This document shows positions 1-9,277 of a DNA stretch of 64,000 nt, piece by piece. Position 1 is the stretch's first letter. Each line of letters starts with the position of its first letter. The DNA comes from DASXMT01 sp963781305 (GTDB lineage Bacteria > Actinomycetota > Acidimicrobiia > Acidimicrobiales > RAAP-2). A program made the position numbers and the translations under genes. The stretch lies in assembly GCA_963781305.1 (NCBI GenBank), contig CAWAFL010000001.1:992001-1056000 (forward strand), given 5' to 3'. The notes beneath the pieces were generated by a model that ran no database searches, was not told the DNA's origin, and saw only the letters and a program-made list of their open reading frames with translations.

Positions 1-395
1 TACGTCCGCCGGACGGCCCGCCGATCTCCACACGCTTCCGACGCCGAACGCAACGAGGTGGCCGACAAGCTGGCCCGCCACTTCGCCGAGGGTCGGCTCG
101 ACCAGGCCGAGTTCAAGGCGCGGCTCGAGCGGGCCATGGGGGCGACGAAGGGGCGACCTGGCCGGCCTGTTCGACGACCTCCCCCCGCTGGCGACCGAAC
201 CCGCGCCCGACCCGCGCCGTCGGCGACGGCTGGTCCCCTTCGTCCTCCTCGTCGCTCTGGTGGCGGCCGCGCCGGCTCGACCTTTCACTCATCCACTTCC
301 CGTGGCTGCTGGTCGGCTTGGTGGGGCTCTTCCTCTGGTATCGGGTCGGCCGCCACCACCTCGGCCCAGGCCCTCCATCCGAAATCGACCGGTAG
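1..395 (+). CDS. DUF1707-domain membrane protein, 5' partial, frameshifted
   Basis: The left edge enters a small actinobacterial DUF1707 (SHOCT-like) protein. Reading from base 1, the family core HASDAERNEVADKLARHF is followed by the acidic stretch EGRLDQAEF and, after a shift, by DLAGLFDDLPP. The frame breaks at the G run 150-153. A hydrophobic segment (RRLVPFVLLVALVAAA) follows, and a second break near 285 restores a second hydrophobic segment (FPWLLVGLVGLFLWYRVG). The reading ends in SEIDR and a TAG at 393-395. The layout, one cytoplasmic DUF1707 domain then two short membrane segments, is usual for the family. Molecular function is unknown. The true start may be the GTG at 58 or lie upstream of the window. 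Confidence 0.6.
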   Translation, partial: RPPDGPPISTRFRRRTQRGGRQAGPPLRRGSARPGRVQGAARAGHGGDEGATWPACSTTSPRWRPNPRPTRAVGDGWSPSSSSSLWWRPRRLDLSLIHFPWLLVGLVGLFLWYRVGRHHLGPGPPSEIDR

Positions 396-456
396 CTCAA
401 GGATCCCCACCTTAGGGGCGGGGTCCGGATCCGCGTCGAGCAGTGCGGCGATCGGG

Positions 457-1590
457 CTACAAGCGGCCCCTGGACACCCCGCGCTGCCTCGGCTGCTCTC
501 TCCCATCGGTGCTCCACGTTGCCGTACTTCCACACCGCCACGGCTATCACCCAGATGACCAGGAAGAGCCCGACCATGATGATTCCGGCCTTGTTGATGT
601 CAAAGTTGGCCACCGTGTCCCAGAACCAGCCATGGAGATGCAGTTCGCTGGTCAACACTCCGATGATCTCAATGGTGCCGATGATGAAGGCAGCGGCGAT
701 GGACAGCCCGGTGATGACCAGGTTGTAATAGACCTTGCGCACGGGTCGGGCGAAGGCCCAGCCGTAGGCGAAGTTCATGAAGCAGCCCGTCGATGCTGTC
801 GAAGAAGCGTCATGCCCCCGGCGAACAGCAGCGGCATGCGTCGAGCACGGCGTACCAGGGCAAGCCCCTCGGTAGCGGCCGCCGGCGGTCGCCGACAGCA
901 GCACGACTTCGGTGGCCGTGTCGAACCCGATGCCGAAGACGAGGCCGACGAAGAACATCTGCCACGTGTGGTTGATGGAGCGCATGAACCGGCCGAAGAA
1001 CCGGTACATGAGGCCGCGGGACTGGAGCTGGCGTCTCGAGCTCCTCTTCGTCGAACATGCCGCGGCGCATGTCCCGGAAGACCTTGACGATCCCGGCCAG
1101 GACGATGATGTTCAGCAGGGGCGATCAGGTACAGGAAGCCGGCGGCCATCGAGGTGCCGAGCGACGCCGCCGACGCTCTCGTAGGTGGAGTTGGGATTGA
1201 CGATGGCCCCGAAGACGGCCTTGGCCGCGATGGACAATCCCGACTCCGACGATGACGATGATGGTCGAATGGCCAATGGCGAAAAAGAACCCGGTTCCCA
1301 GCGGACGCTTGCCATCAGCCATCAGCTTGCGGGTCACGTTGTCGATGGCGGAGATGTGGTCGGCGTCGAACGCGTGGCGCATCCCCCAGTGTCCAGGCCG
1401 TGATACCCAGACCGATCCCAATCCCCAGCCCTTTGAAGTGAAAATGGCTGGGAAGCACCTCGGTGATGAACAGACCCCACCCGGCCAGGTTGACGGCGAT
1501 GATCACGAGGCCCATGCCCCCCAGCCGCCAACGCTCTGCCCGCGTCAGGGAGCGTCCGACCATTCGGAGCTGACCCAGCCTGGATCCCAC
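457..1590 (-). CDS. NiCoT (HoxN/NixA) nickel/cobalt permease, frameshifted
   Basis: Membrane permease for Ni2+ or Co2+. The NiCoT signature is clear in HAFDADHISAIDN (the H-x4-D-H motif of helix II), followed by GTGFFFAIGHSTIIV. Other recognisable segments are GLVFGIGFDTATEV and the C-terminal helices SIAAAFIIGTIEIIGVL and MVGLFLVIWVIAVAVW. The protein is spread over three frames with breaks near 1400, 1210, 1130, 1020 and 800-880. The GTG at 1590 is chosen because GAGGAGG lies 8 bases upstream; an in-frame ATG is at 1563. The end is placed at a TAG at 457 in the likely frame and is uncertain. About 378 codons fits the family. A cobalamin riboswitch upstream makes cobalt the more likely substrate. 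Confidence 0.8.
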
Positions 1591-1598
1591 GTGCCGTC

Positions 1599-1622
1599 CT
1601 CCTCGGGACTGTCCCCGAGGAG
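1599..1622 (-). promoter_or_regulatory. RBS-sequestering hairpin of the transporter leader
   Basis: Bases 1599-1607 and 1614-1622 form a perfect 9-bp stem with a 6-base loop. On the minus strand the 3' arm contains the AGGAG of the transporter ribosome binding site, only 8 bases before its GTG start. A riboswitch with this hairpin as output would act on translation initiation. A second inverted repeat (GTACCGCCAG at 1636-1645 against 1648-1657) lies between this hairpin and the aptamer and may be part of the switching element. Confidence 0.65.
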
Positions 1623-1684
1623 AGGCTGGATCGCGGTACCGCCAGTCCTGGCGGTACACGAACCGTCCTTCTCCGAGGACCTGG

Positions 1685-1820
1685 TCGTCGATGCACAGCA
1701 GTCGGCCGGGCTTGTCCCCACGAGGGGGCTTCACCGTTGCGGGACAGCGTCGGGATCTCACCGAACTTCGCTTCCCGTGCACCACTCCGTCCGGTTGAGC
1801 GGAGTGGACACAAGGTACGT
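1685..1820 (-). promoter_or_regulatory. cobalamin riboswitch aptamer
   Basis: Read on the minus strand, the leader has the conserved blocks of an adenosylcobalamin aptamer in order: GGGAAGCGAAG, then CGGTGAGATCCCGACGCTG, then TCCCGCAACGGTGA. The B12-box equivalent GCCCGGCCGACTGC maps to about 1698-1711. An outer stem can form from CCACTCCG and CGGAGTGG near 1779-1810. The element sits directly upstream of the NiCoT permease. Established knowledge: such riboswitches repress B12 synthesis and cobalt uptake genes when coenzyme B12 is plentiful. Confidence 0.85.
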
Positions 1821-1889
1821 GCCCCCCTATTCACTGTCAAACCTCAGCAGATGACTAGGTGAATACCTTGGTTGTGCCAAGCTGTGGGC

Positions 1890-2269
1890 ATGCATCTCGT
1901 GCCCCCAGGACGGTCCACCGATCGCATCATCGAGGACGAGCGGGTCTGTGACGCCATCGGCGGCATCGGCGACCCGACGTCGGTGGCACGAGAGGCGGCC
2001 CGGTTCTTGCTTCTTGGTGATCCCACCCGCCTGACCCTGTTACTCGGCGATCAACCACGCCGGGCCGATGAGCGTGTCGGACTTGGCCGTCGCCGGCGAC
2101 ATGCACGACACGACGGTGTCGCAGGCTCTCAGGATCTTGCGTGCCGCCAGCATGGTGAGGCCCATACGTGACGGCAGGGTGGTCCGCTATCAGTTGGCAG
2201 TCGACCGGATCGGTGAACTACTCGAGAGGGGTCGCCCCGGTGGACCGTCGCCACTCGGCTGCCCATTGA
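1890..2269 (+). CDS. ArsR-family metal-sensing repressor, frameshifted
   Basis: A winged-helix repressor of the ArsR/SmtB family. Helix 3 (ARFLLLGDPTRLTLL) lies in one frame and the recognition region (SVSDLAVAGDMHDTTVSQALRIL) plus the wing (RPIRDGRVVRYQLA) lie in the next, with a one-base break near 2040-2050. A second likely break near 2228 would give the end DRRHSAAH and TGA at 2267-2269. That histidine-bearing tail is reminiscent of the helix-5 metal ligands of Ni/Co sensors such as NmtR, which is inference. The ATG at 1890 is preferred over the TTG at 1872. The gene is divergent from the Ni/Co permease, which it probably represses. Confidence 0.75.
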
Positions 2270-2286
2270 CGTCACGGGACACGTCA
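2267..2286. repeat. inverted repeat TGACGT-N8-ACGTCA
   Basis: A perfect 6-bp inverted repeat with an 8-base spacer, directly after the proposed arsR stop codon and about 230 bases before the aldolase gene. It could be a regulator site or a weak hairpin. Nothing else of note was seen in the 2270-2513 gap. Confidence 0.3.
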
Positions 2287-2513
2287 CCGTTGCGTGGACG
2301 CGTAGCCACGGCTGCAGGCCAAGCTCCGCTGACACCATTCGGGTGCCGCGGGTCGCCAGTGGAACCGATGAACGTGCCCCCGTCCTTGACATCGGTCGGA
2401 ACTATAGGAACCCGACCTGACGGCAGCTTGGGGTCATCGACGCCCACATCACGGAGCAGACCTCGTGCGGCGATGGTAAACAGGCATGGTCAACGTTTCG
2501 GAGAGGACCAGGA

Positions 2514-3177
2514 ATGAGCGAACTGCTCTTGGCGGAAGAACGAGAGGCCGTGGCCAGCGCCAGCCGCCATCTGGCCGAGAAGGGGCTCGTCATCGGCACC
2601 GCGGGCAACATCTCCGCCCGGCAGGGGGACCTGATCGCGGTCACCCCACCGGGGCCGACCTGGGCACGGTGACGGCCGAGATGGTCACGGTCATCGACCT
2701 CGACGGGGAGATCGTGGACGGGGACCTCGCCCCCACGTCGGAGGTGCCGCTGCACACCGGCATCTACGCCGCCACCAATGCCCTGGCCATCACCCATGCC
2801 CACGCCATGGCCTCCACCGCGCTCTCGTGCACTCACGACGAGCTGCCGCCGCTGCACTACAGCTGCCTGGGGCTGGGGGCGCTCCCCGGACCGCGGCCTA
2901 CGCCACCTTCGGCTCCCAGGAGCTGGCGGACAACGTCATCGAGGCACTCCAGGGGCGCAACGCGGCCATGATGCAGAACCACGGCTCCATCGCCTACGGC
3001 AGCACCATGGATCAGGCCGTGGAGCGCCTCGAGCTCCTCGAATGGCTGGCCGAGTTGTACTGGCGTGCCTCCTCCATGGGAACCCCGCGCGTGCTGACCG
3101 ACAAGGACTTCGAGACCATCATCGTGGCGGCCATGGAGCGCGGGTACGGCTCCATGAAGAAGGTCAAGAAGGACTAG
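2514..3177 (+). CDS. class II aldolase/adducin family protein, frameshifted
   Basis: Zn-dependent aldolase of the fuculose-phosphate/ribulose-phosphate epimerase-like family. The N-terminal part (EEREAVASASRHLAEKGLV then GTAGNISARQGD) matches the substrate-phosphate region. The metal site is visible as THAHAMAST and a later NHGSIAYG. The usual acidic residue is in the TSEVPLHTGIY segment. Frame breaks occur near 2645 (a C appears lost from a C run before the ADLG segment) and near 2875-2885. The ATG at 2514 has GGAGAGGACCAGG upstream, and the TAG is at 3175-3177. Length of about 220 residues is normal. The sugar substrate cannot be told. Confidence 0.8.
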
Positions 3178-3259
3178 GACAGAACCCGACTTCGGGCGCC
3201 GATGGTATCGATGACGTCGTCGGATCCAGGTAGGTCTTCGGCGGGGAGTTGCGAGCTTG

Positions 3260-4241
3260 ATGGGTTGGCTGGCGGGGATGCGGCGAGTGGGAACTGTCTG
3301 GGCGTTGGCTGTCTCTGGGGCTGGGCTTGGCCGCTTTCAGCAGGGAGTACGGGGTGCTGCACCATCGACCACAGTGAGGCCATGGGCGCCGGACCGGTCG
3401 ATAGAGGCCCTGCAGAGGCAGGCGGGCCACGACGTGTGCGACGCCGCATGGCAGGGTGGGATCCGATGGTTCGACACCGCCCGTTCCTACGGCCGAGCCG
3501 AGCAGTTCCTGTCCGCTAGTTAGACCACCATGGCATTGAGCCTGACCAGGTCACCGTGTCGTCAAAGTCGGGGTTGTGCCTGCACCGCCGACTGGAAGGT
3601 GAACGCAGAGGTACCTGGAGGTCGGAGCCCGCTCCCGCTGCCGCCCTGGCTCGCCAATGGCGGGAGACGGAGGCGTTGCTCGGACCTTGGCTCCGGCTGT
3701 ACCAGGTCGATTCGGCCACCCTGGAGTCCGGGGTGACCTTCGGATGAGCGCCAGGACCGGCGGAGCGCTGGCCCGGCTTGGCGTGCCTCTCGGCATTAAG
3801 CGTGGCGGGGTCCGAGTCCGATCGGACGCCCCTCCTCCGGGCGCCTGTCGATAGACATCGATGGCCCGCCGCTGTTCTCCGCCCGTCCAAGCCCACCTGG
3901 AACCTATCAGAGACTCAGCCGCTCCGGCGCTGGCTGACGCGAAAGCCGCGGGCTGCGACGGTGATCGTCGAGAAGAACTTGCCCTGGCCAACAAGCATTC
4001 GCGTACCAGGACCGGCGGGAGGGGGCCACGTGCCACGTCCCGACGTGACCACGTTGGCCAGCGTACTGGCCCCGCCCTGGGCCGACATCGTGCTCCTCGG
4101 AGCAGCGACGGTGCCCCAGCTGCACTCGAACCTGGCCGCGCTCGACACGGCCTTGCCGCCGGATACCGATCAGTTCGCCACTCTTGCTCTCGATCCACAG
4201 GCCTATTGGAGCGAGCGCGCCGCCCCATGGAGTGGACCTAA
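3260..4241 (+). CDS. aldo/keto reductase, multiply frameshifted
   Basis: NADPH-dependent aldo/keto reductase. The diagnostic stretch AAWQGGIRWFDTARSYGRAE contains the catalytic-Asp/Tyr N-terminal motif. Further pieces appear in successive frames: a region resembling the catalytic Lys strand near 3540-3600, ALLGPWLRLYQVDSATLESGV, AAPALADAKAAGCD, then LASVLAPPWADIVLLGAATVPQLHSNLAALD close to the C-terminus. At least six breaks lie between 3400 and 4220. The reading probably ends MEWT and TAA at 4239-4241. The start is unclear, around 3260-3300. I treat it as one gene damaged by sequencing indels; real decay is possible because the break density is the highest in the window. Confidence 0.6.
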
Positions 4242-4309
4242 CGACCATCTGAACGTTGCGGGGGGCGACTCAGGGCAGCCCGAACCACCACCCCTGGCCA
4301 ACCAACGGG

Positions 4310-4960
4310 CTACTGATCGGCCCGCATCGCGTGGCCCACGTGCGACGGCTGGCATGCGGCCCGCACGGCTGCGCCGAGGCTCTCTCCGATCTCCATTGCG
4401 CTGACGGAGCCGTTGTTGAGGTTGCCGGCTAGGGTCTCGAGACCGTCCGCCGCCTGTTCGGCGCCTGGCTGTGCCGTGGCGCCCTGATCATTGGTCCCGA
4501 GCTCTGGGCGCATGCGGCCCAACCGTCGGAGTTGCACGGCCAACATCCGCAGCCGCCTCGCCAGCCCCTCACGCTCGCTTATGGAGGCTGGGCTCTCCGA
4601 CGAATGAAGCTCCTCTTGGATTCGTTGCAGTTCTTCGCTCATCACCTTTGCCTCTCTGGCCAGGTCCTCTTCCCATCCGACCTCTTCGAACAGATTGCGT
4701 AGGACGGAATGCGGCAGTAATTCGAAGTTTCCGGGAATTCCGACGTAGGCCGGTGAAGCGACCTGACCAACAGCTCTTGGGCACTGTCAGCACGTCCTGC
4801 TTCTTCCAGGAGCGCAGGAGTCCAATCGGGACTCAGCAACGTCGAGCAGCGAGGGCAGGAGCCGTCTTGTCTATCGACCAGCTCGTAGAGGTAGAACTCG
4901 TTGTTGCAGCCTCGACATCGAGCCTCGATCGGCGATGCGTAGATGCAGAACCGCCTGCTC
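4310..4960 (-). CDS. zinc-ribbon protein with coiled-coil tail, frameshifted
   Basis: No family recognised. The N-terminal half carries two Cys pairs, CRGCNNEFYLYELVDRQ and CPRC, that make a zinc ribbon. It is followed by LLSPDWTPALLEEAGRADSAQELLVRSLH. After a one-base shift near 4755 the reading continues through GNFELLPHSVLRNLFEEVGWEEDL into a charged helical segment (MSEELQRIQEELHSSESP and AVQLRRLGRM) that may form a coiled coil. The joined product would be about 210 residues ending at 4310. The start is uncertain. It lies downstream of the adenylate kinase on the same strand but behind a hairpin, so it may have its own promoter. Confidence 0.5.
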
Positions 4961-5156
4961 GTCTTCCTAGTCAGGGCGGAGGCGCCGGCGGTGTGGGCCA
5001 CTTCGGCGGTTCGGTGAGGGGCCCGGGTGGCGGTCAGCCGGCAACACCAGGCCGGCGGCACGAACCCAGAAGGAACGCCGCATCGTTGGCCAACACCATT
5101 GCTGACGAACAGGCACACGTCATCTTGTTCGCGGCAGCGCCGGTCGTGTATCACAT

Positions 5157-5176
5157 AGCCGCGTAATCTCGCGGCT
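5157..5176 (-). terminator. hairpin after the trx-adk operon
   Basis: A perfect 7-bp stem, AGCCGCG at 5157-5163 and CGCGGCT at 5170-5176, with loop TAATCT. It starts at the last base of the adenylate kinase stop codon. On the minus strand it is followed by ATGTGATACA rather than a clean U tract, so strength is uncertain. Confidence 0.5.
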
Positions 5177-5874
5177 CACTTCTCCATCTGCGTTCGTTCG
5201 GTGACAAACTGATCCAGGCCGGACAGGACATCGAGAAAGACCTCGTCGACAGCGCGCCCGGCGTTGACGGTGACGAGACGTCGTCGGAGCGAGTAGTACT
5301 TCAGCAGGGGACGTGTCTGGTCCTTGAACACGCGCAGACGGTGCTCCACGATCGGGAGCCCGTCATCGTCTCGACCCTGACCGACGGAGCGCTGCGCCAG
5401 TCGCCGACGAACCTCGTTGACTGCCACATCCAGGTAGATCGTGGCATCCACCGTCGCTCCCGGGACCCGTGACGTGTGCTCGAGAGCAAGGGCTTGAACC
5501 AGATTTCGGGGGAACCCGTCGAGCACGTACCCCCTGGCGAGCTCGGAAGTCAGTCGGGGCAGCATCACGGCCACCATCACCTCATCGGGAACAAGATCAC
5601 CCTGCTGCATGTCCCTGTTGGCCGACTCCCCCAAGGGCGTGTGCTCCATCGCTTCCTGCCGGACCAGGTCTCCGGCCTCGACGTGGGGTATGCCGAGATG
5701 GGCGGCCAATCGACCGGCCTGCGTGCTCTTGCCTGATCCAGGCATCCCGATGAACACGAGGTGCTTGAGGTCGTGGTGCGGGCGCCGGTCCGAGACCTCT
5801 GCCGGGGCTTCCACCGCCAGCCCGAGCGCACCACCTTCGGGTGCCTCTGATTGCTCTGGTCCAGGATCTGTCAT
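5176..5874 (-). CDS. adk: adenylate kinase-like nucleotide kinase
   Basis: Interconverts ATP + AMP and 2 ADP in the cytoplasm. The P-loop GMPGSGKSTQ, the AMP-site segments VEAGDLVRQE and GYVLDGFPRN, and the C-terminal HRLRVFKDQTRPLLKYY are all present. The LID is short and has no zinc-binding Cys set. The chosen ATG at 5874 has GGAG six bases upstream. An in-frame ATG at 5949 would add a low-complexity N-terminus and overlap the thioredoxin gene. Even with the later start there are about 30 extra residues before the P-loop, unlike the compact housekeeping enzyme. It is frame-intact and probably co-transcribed with the thioredoxin, so it may be a stress-linked paralogue (inference). Confidence 0.85.
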   Translation of the reverse strand: MTDPGPEQSEAPEGGALGLAVEAPAEVSDRRPHHDLKHLVFIGMPGSGKSTQAGRLAAHLGIPHVEAGDLVRQEAMEHTPLGESANRDMQQGDLVPDEVMVAVMLPRLTSELARGYVLDGFPRNLVQALALEHTSRVPGATVDATIYLDVAVNEVRRRLAQRSVGQGRDDDGLPIVEHRLRVFKDQTRPLLKYYSLRRRLVTVNAGRAVDEVFLDVLSGLDQFVTERTQMEK

Positions 5875-5920
5875 GAGGTGCTCCACATCGTGACCGGCCT
5901 GGGCGTTCGGTCGAGCGATG

Positions 5921-6391
5921 TCAGTGTGGCTCGAGCTCGAATTCGTCATCGACCCATTGGCCGAGCACCCGTCCCGGTGCTGCTCCTGTGCGACGACTGA
6001 CCACCTTGCCGCCATCCACCAACATGAGGGTCGGGATGGCATGAACGGTGAACCTGCTGGACAGCTGGGGTGCTTGGTCGACGTTCACCTTGACCAACTT
6101 CAAGAGGCCGGGTCGCTCCCGGGCCAGCTGCTCGAGATCGGGGCTGACCGTTCGGCAGGGACCGCACCACGTTGCCCAGAAGTCGACCAAGACAGGGATA
6201 GCCGATCTCTCGACCACGTCCGCGAAGGTCACATCGTCGGCCTCGGTGATCCACGGCAGTGCGGACTGGCAGTGACCGCACCGGGGAATCCCCGATGCCG
6301 CCTTGGGAAGGCGGTTCTTGCGACCGCAGACGAGGCAAGTCACCACGTCCGCCGAAAGCCTGGTCCTACCGCTGTCAGCTGTGCCTACCAC
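5921..6391 (-). CDS. trxC: thioredoxin 2 with N-terminal zinc ribbon
   Basis: Protein disulfide reductase of the Trx2 type. The N-terminus carries two Cys pairs (CLVCGRKNR and CGHC) that bind zinc in this family. The thioredoxin fold follows with the active site DFWATWCGPCR and the cis-proline region HAIPTLMLVDGGK. Length is 156 codons. The start could be the ATG at 6391 or an in-frame GTG about 15 codons later, just before the first Cys pair. It is one of the few uninterrupted genes in the first 20 kb. It faces away from dnaK across a 470-base gap and precedes adk, placing redox repair with the chaperones. Confidence 0.9.
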   Translation of the reverse strand: MVGTADSGRTRLSADVVTCLVCGRKNRLPKAASGIPRCGHCQSALPWITEADDVTFADVVERSAIPVLVDFWATWCGPCRTVSPDLEQLARERPGLLKLVKVNVDQAPQLSSRFTVHAIPTLMLVDGGKVVSRRTGAAPGRVLGQWVDDEFELEPH

Positions 6392-6864
6392 CGGACCTCA
6401 TTCCAACAGGTGCCCTCGTAGCCTCATCCGCCCACCACGACTCCGGCATCACCGAGACGCGTAGTCCTTCCTCGCCCAGGTTCACCGTTGGGGGCCCGAG
6501 CACTCTTCGTGTTCATCGGTTGCCGAGCCTCACGCACGGTGGCGACCCATGAGTACCTGGGGACGGCGCTCCGAGGTGCCCGCCAGTAGCAATCCTCCCC
6601 TGTGACGGATCAAGACCACGCGATCGGGGGATACCGGTACGCCGTCTTGGCGCGACACTCAATTTCGGCCGTCGAAGCATGGGTTTCGCAGGTGGCTCAC
6701 CGGCCGACAGCCCACCGATCGACCGATGTGTACACAGGGCCGAGGTCGTGAGCGGGCCCGACCAGGCCACCGAGGTCAGCTCGGGAAACACCTCGAAGGC
6801 CGACGCAGCCCCGATCAGAAGCAGCTGCGATCAGGAACAGTACCGACGACGAAGAGGAGCGGAG
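6392..6864. other. divergent control region between trx2 and dnaK
   Basis: A 473-base gap with no convincing gene. It must hold promoters for both sides. I looked for HrcA CIRCE elements (TTAGCACTC-N9-GAGTGCTAA) and HspR HAIR elements (CTTGAGT-N7-ACTCAAG). Only isolated half-matches were found: GAGCACTC near 6497 and ACTCAA near 6656. A strong ribosome binding site, GAGGAGCGGAG, sits just before the dnaK ATG. Confidence 0.4.
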
Positions 6865-8722
6865 ATGGCCAAAGCAGTGGGCATCGACCTAGGAACGACC
6901 AACTCGGTGATCGCCACGGTGGAGTGCGGCCAGCCGATCGTGATTCCCAACGCTGAGGGTCGCGGACGACGCCGTCCGTGGTGGGCTTCACGGACCAGGG
7001 TGACCGGGTCGTCGGCCAGTTGGCCCGACGTCAGGCGGTGCTCAACCCAAAGGGGACGATCTCGTCGGCCAAGCGGTTCATCGGGCGGCGGTTCGAGGAG
7101 GTGGCCAGCGAGATGAGCGCCGTCTCCTTCGATGTGGTCCCCGGTCCGGACGGCATGGTTCGGTTCGACGTTCGGGGAAAGCAGTACGCCCCCGAGGAGA
7201 TCTCGGCCCTGGTGCTGCGAAAGCTGGCCGAGGACGCATCGAAGTTCCTCGGGGAGAAGGTCACAGAGGCGGTGATTACCGTTCCCGCCTACTTCAACGA
7301 TGCTCAGCGCCAGGCCACCAACGATGCCGGCCGGATCGCCGGGATCGAGGTTATGCGCATCATCAACGAGCCAACGGCCGCGGCCCTGGCCTACGGGCTC
7401 GACAAGAAGTCGAACGAGACGGTTCTCGTGTTCGATCTCGGGGGGGGCACCTTCGACGTCAGCATCCTCGACGTCGGCGACGGCGTCGTCGAGGTACGGG
7501 CCACCTCCGGGGATACCCATCTCGGCGGCGATGACTTCGACCGTCGACTGGTCGATCTTCTCGCCGACGAGTTTCAGTCGGAGAACGGCATCGATCTGCG
7601 TAAGGACCCCCAGGCGCTCCAGCGATTGTTCGAGGCGGCAGAGAAGGCCAAGATCGAGCTTTCTTCGGTAACCCAGACGCAGGTCAACCTGCCGTTCGTC
7701 ACCGCCGATGCCAGCGGCCCGAAGCACCTGGTGACCACGGTCATGCGTTCGACGTTCGACGAGATGACCGCAGACCTGGTGGAGCGGTGCCATGGACCGG
7801 TGCAACAGGCCATGCAGGATGCCAAAGTCACCGATGCCGACATCGACGAGGTCATCCTGGTGGGTGGCTCAACCCGGATCCCCTCGGTCCAGACGCTCGT
7901 GCGTCGGCTGACCGGGGGCAAGGACCCCAACATGACGGTCAACCCCGACGAAGTGGTCGCCATCGGTGCCGCGGTCCAAGCGGCCATCTTGAAGGGCGAG
8001 GTCAAAGACGTCCTTCTGCTGGACGTGACGCCGCTGTCACTCGGCGTGGAGACGATGGGCGGCCTGATGACCAAGGTCATCGAGCGAAATACCACCATTC
8101 CCGCCCGGCGTTCCGAGACCTTCACGACCGCCGAAGACAACCAATCGGCGGTTGACATCGTGGTCCTCCAGGGGGAGAGGGAGCGGGCCAGCGACAATCG
8201 GGTGCTCGGCCGTTTCCGTCTCGAGGGGATCCGCCCGGCGCCCCAGGGGTACCCCAAATGGAGGTGATGTTCGAGATCGACGCCAATGGCATCCTGCACG
8301 TGTCAGCCAAGGACAAGGACACTGGGGCAGCAGAGCATCACCATCAGCGAGACGGCCAACCTCGACTCGAGCGAGATCGAGCGCATGGTGGCCGATGCCG
8401 AACGGTACCGGGAGGAAGATGCCGCCCTCCGGCAGATCGATGCCCGGAACGAACTGGACTCCGCCGCCTACCGGGTGGAGCGTCGGCTGGCCGAATTGGG
8501 TGACGCCGTTCCCGTTCACGAGAAGGCACGGGCCGAAAGACTGGTGGCCGACGCTCGGAGGCGGCGAGCGACGAGTCTCCCCTTGAGCGCATGCGATCCC
8601 TCACGGCCGAACTCCAACAGGTGTTCCACGGCCTCGGGGTGGGGAGATCCGAACAGGGATCCGCTCCTCCCCAGGGATCAGCGGACGACGACGTGATCGA
8701 TGCGGATTTCACGGTGAGCTGA
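6865..8722 (+). CDS. dnaK: Hsp70 chaperone DnaK, frameshifted
   Basis: ATP-driven chaperone. All hallmarks are present: GIDLGTTNSVIA at the N-terminus, VPAYFNDAQRQATNDAGRIAG, RIINEPTAAALAYG, VFDLGGGTFDVSILD, the EVILVGGSTRIPSVQ segment, and the linker DVLLLDVTPLSLG. The substrate-binding domain follows (EIDANGILHVSAKDKDTG), then an acidic end DDVIDADFTVS with TGA at 8720-8722. Breaks near 6960, 8247, 8322 and 8572 are each repaired by a one-base change in a short homopolymer run. The joined product, about 619 residues, is normal. It begins a tightly packed chaperone operon. Confidence 0.92.
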
Positions 8723-9277
8723 CCGGGATCCTTGGTGAACGAATCCTCGTCGACGAGCACCTCCAGACAAAGACTGCCGACGACGAGGCGGCGGACCAAT
8801 CGACATGGGAGGCGGAGGAGGATGCCAGCCCTCCTCCTCCGCCTCCGTCGAGCGGGACGGTGAGCACTGACCATGAGGTGCCGCTCCGGCGGGCCCTCGC
8901 TGACCTCGACAATCTCCGTAAGCGATACCAGCGAGAGGTGGCCCGGGCGCGTTCGGCCGAGCGGCCCGGGTCGCGCCGTCTGGCTGCCGATCGTCGACGA
9001 TCTGGAACGTGCCATCCAACATGCCGGCGATGACGATGCAGCCCTCGTCGAAGGGGTACGGGCAGTTCGCGACCAGGCCGTTCCGTCTTCGGCGCCTGGG
9101 CTTCCCCCGCTTTGACGATATAGGTAAGCCCTTCGACCCGACCCGGCACGAGGCAGTCGGGGACCGTCGTCGGCGAGGGCCGCCCGGGAACGATCGTGGC
9201 GGCGGTGCGCCCGGGGTACGGACGGCCCCGGACCATCCTTCGACCGGCCGGGGTGATCGTCTCGCGAGGGCCGCTGA
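8719..9277 (+). CDS. grpE: nucleotide exchange factor GrpE, frameshifted
   Basis: Exchanges ADP on DnaK. An acidic N-terminal region (DEAADQSTWEAEED and a proline run) leads into RRALADLDNLRKRYQREVAR, typical of the long dimer helix. After a break near 8965 it continues with WLPIVDDLERAIQHA. The beta domain shows FDPTRHEAV, VRPGYG and ILRPAGVIVSRG. A further break near 9090-9110 and one extra G around 9268 would restore a stop in TGATG at 9275-9279, overlapping the dnaJ ATG. No good start codon is visible in the N-terminal frame near 8719, so another indel is likely there. Confidence 0.82.

Noticed and set aside
113..457. C-terminal extension of the Ni/Co permease into the DUF1707 gene
   Set aside because: The residues after the last helix are low complexity and antisense to a real coding frame.
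6392..6864. CIRCE or HAIR heat-shock operators
   Set aside because: Only single half-sites were found, with no partner at the right spacing.
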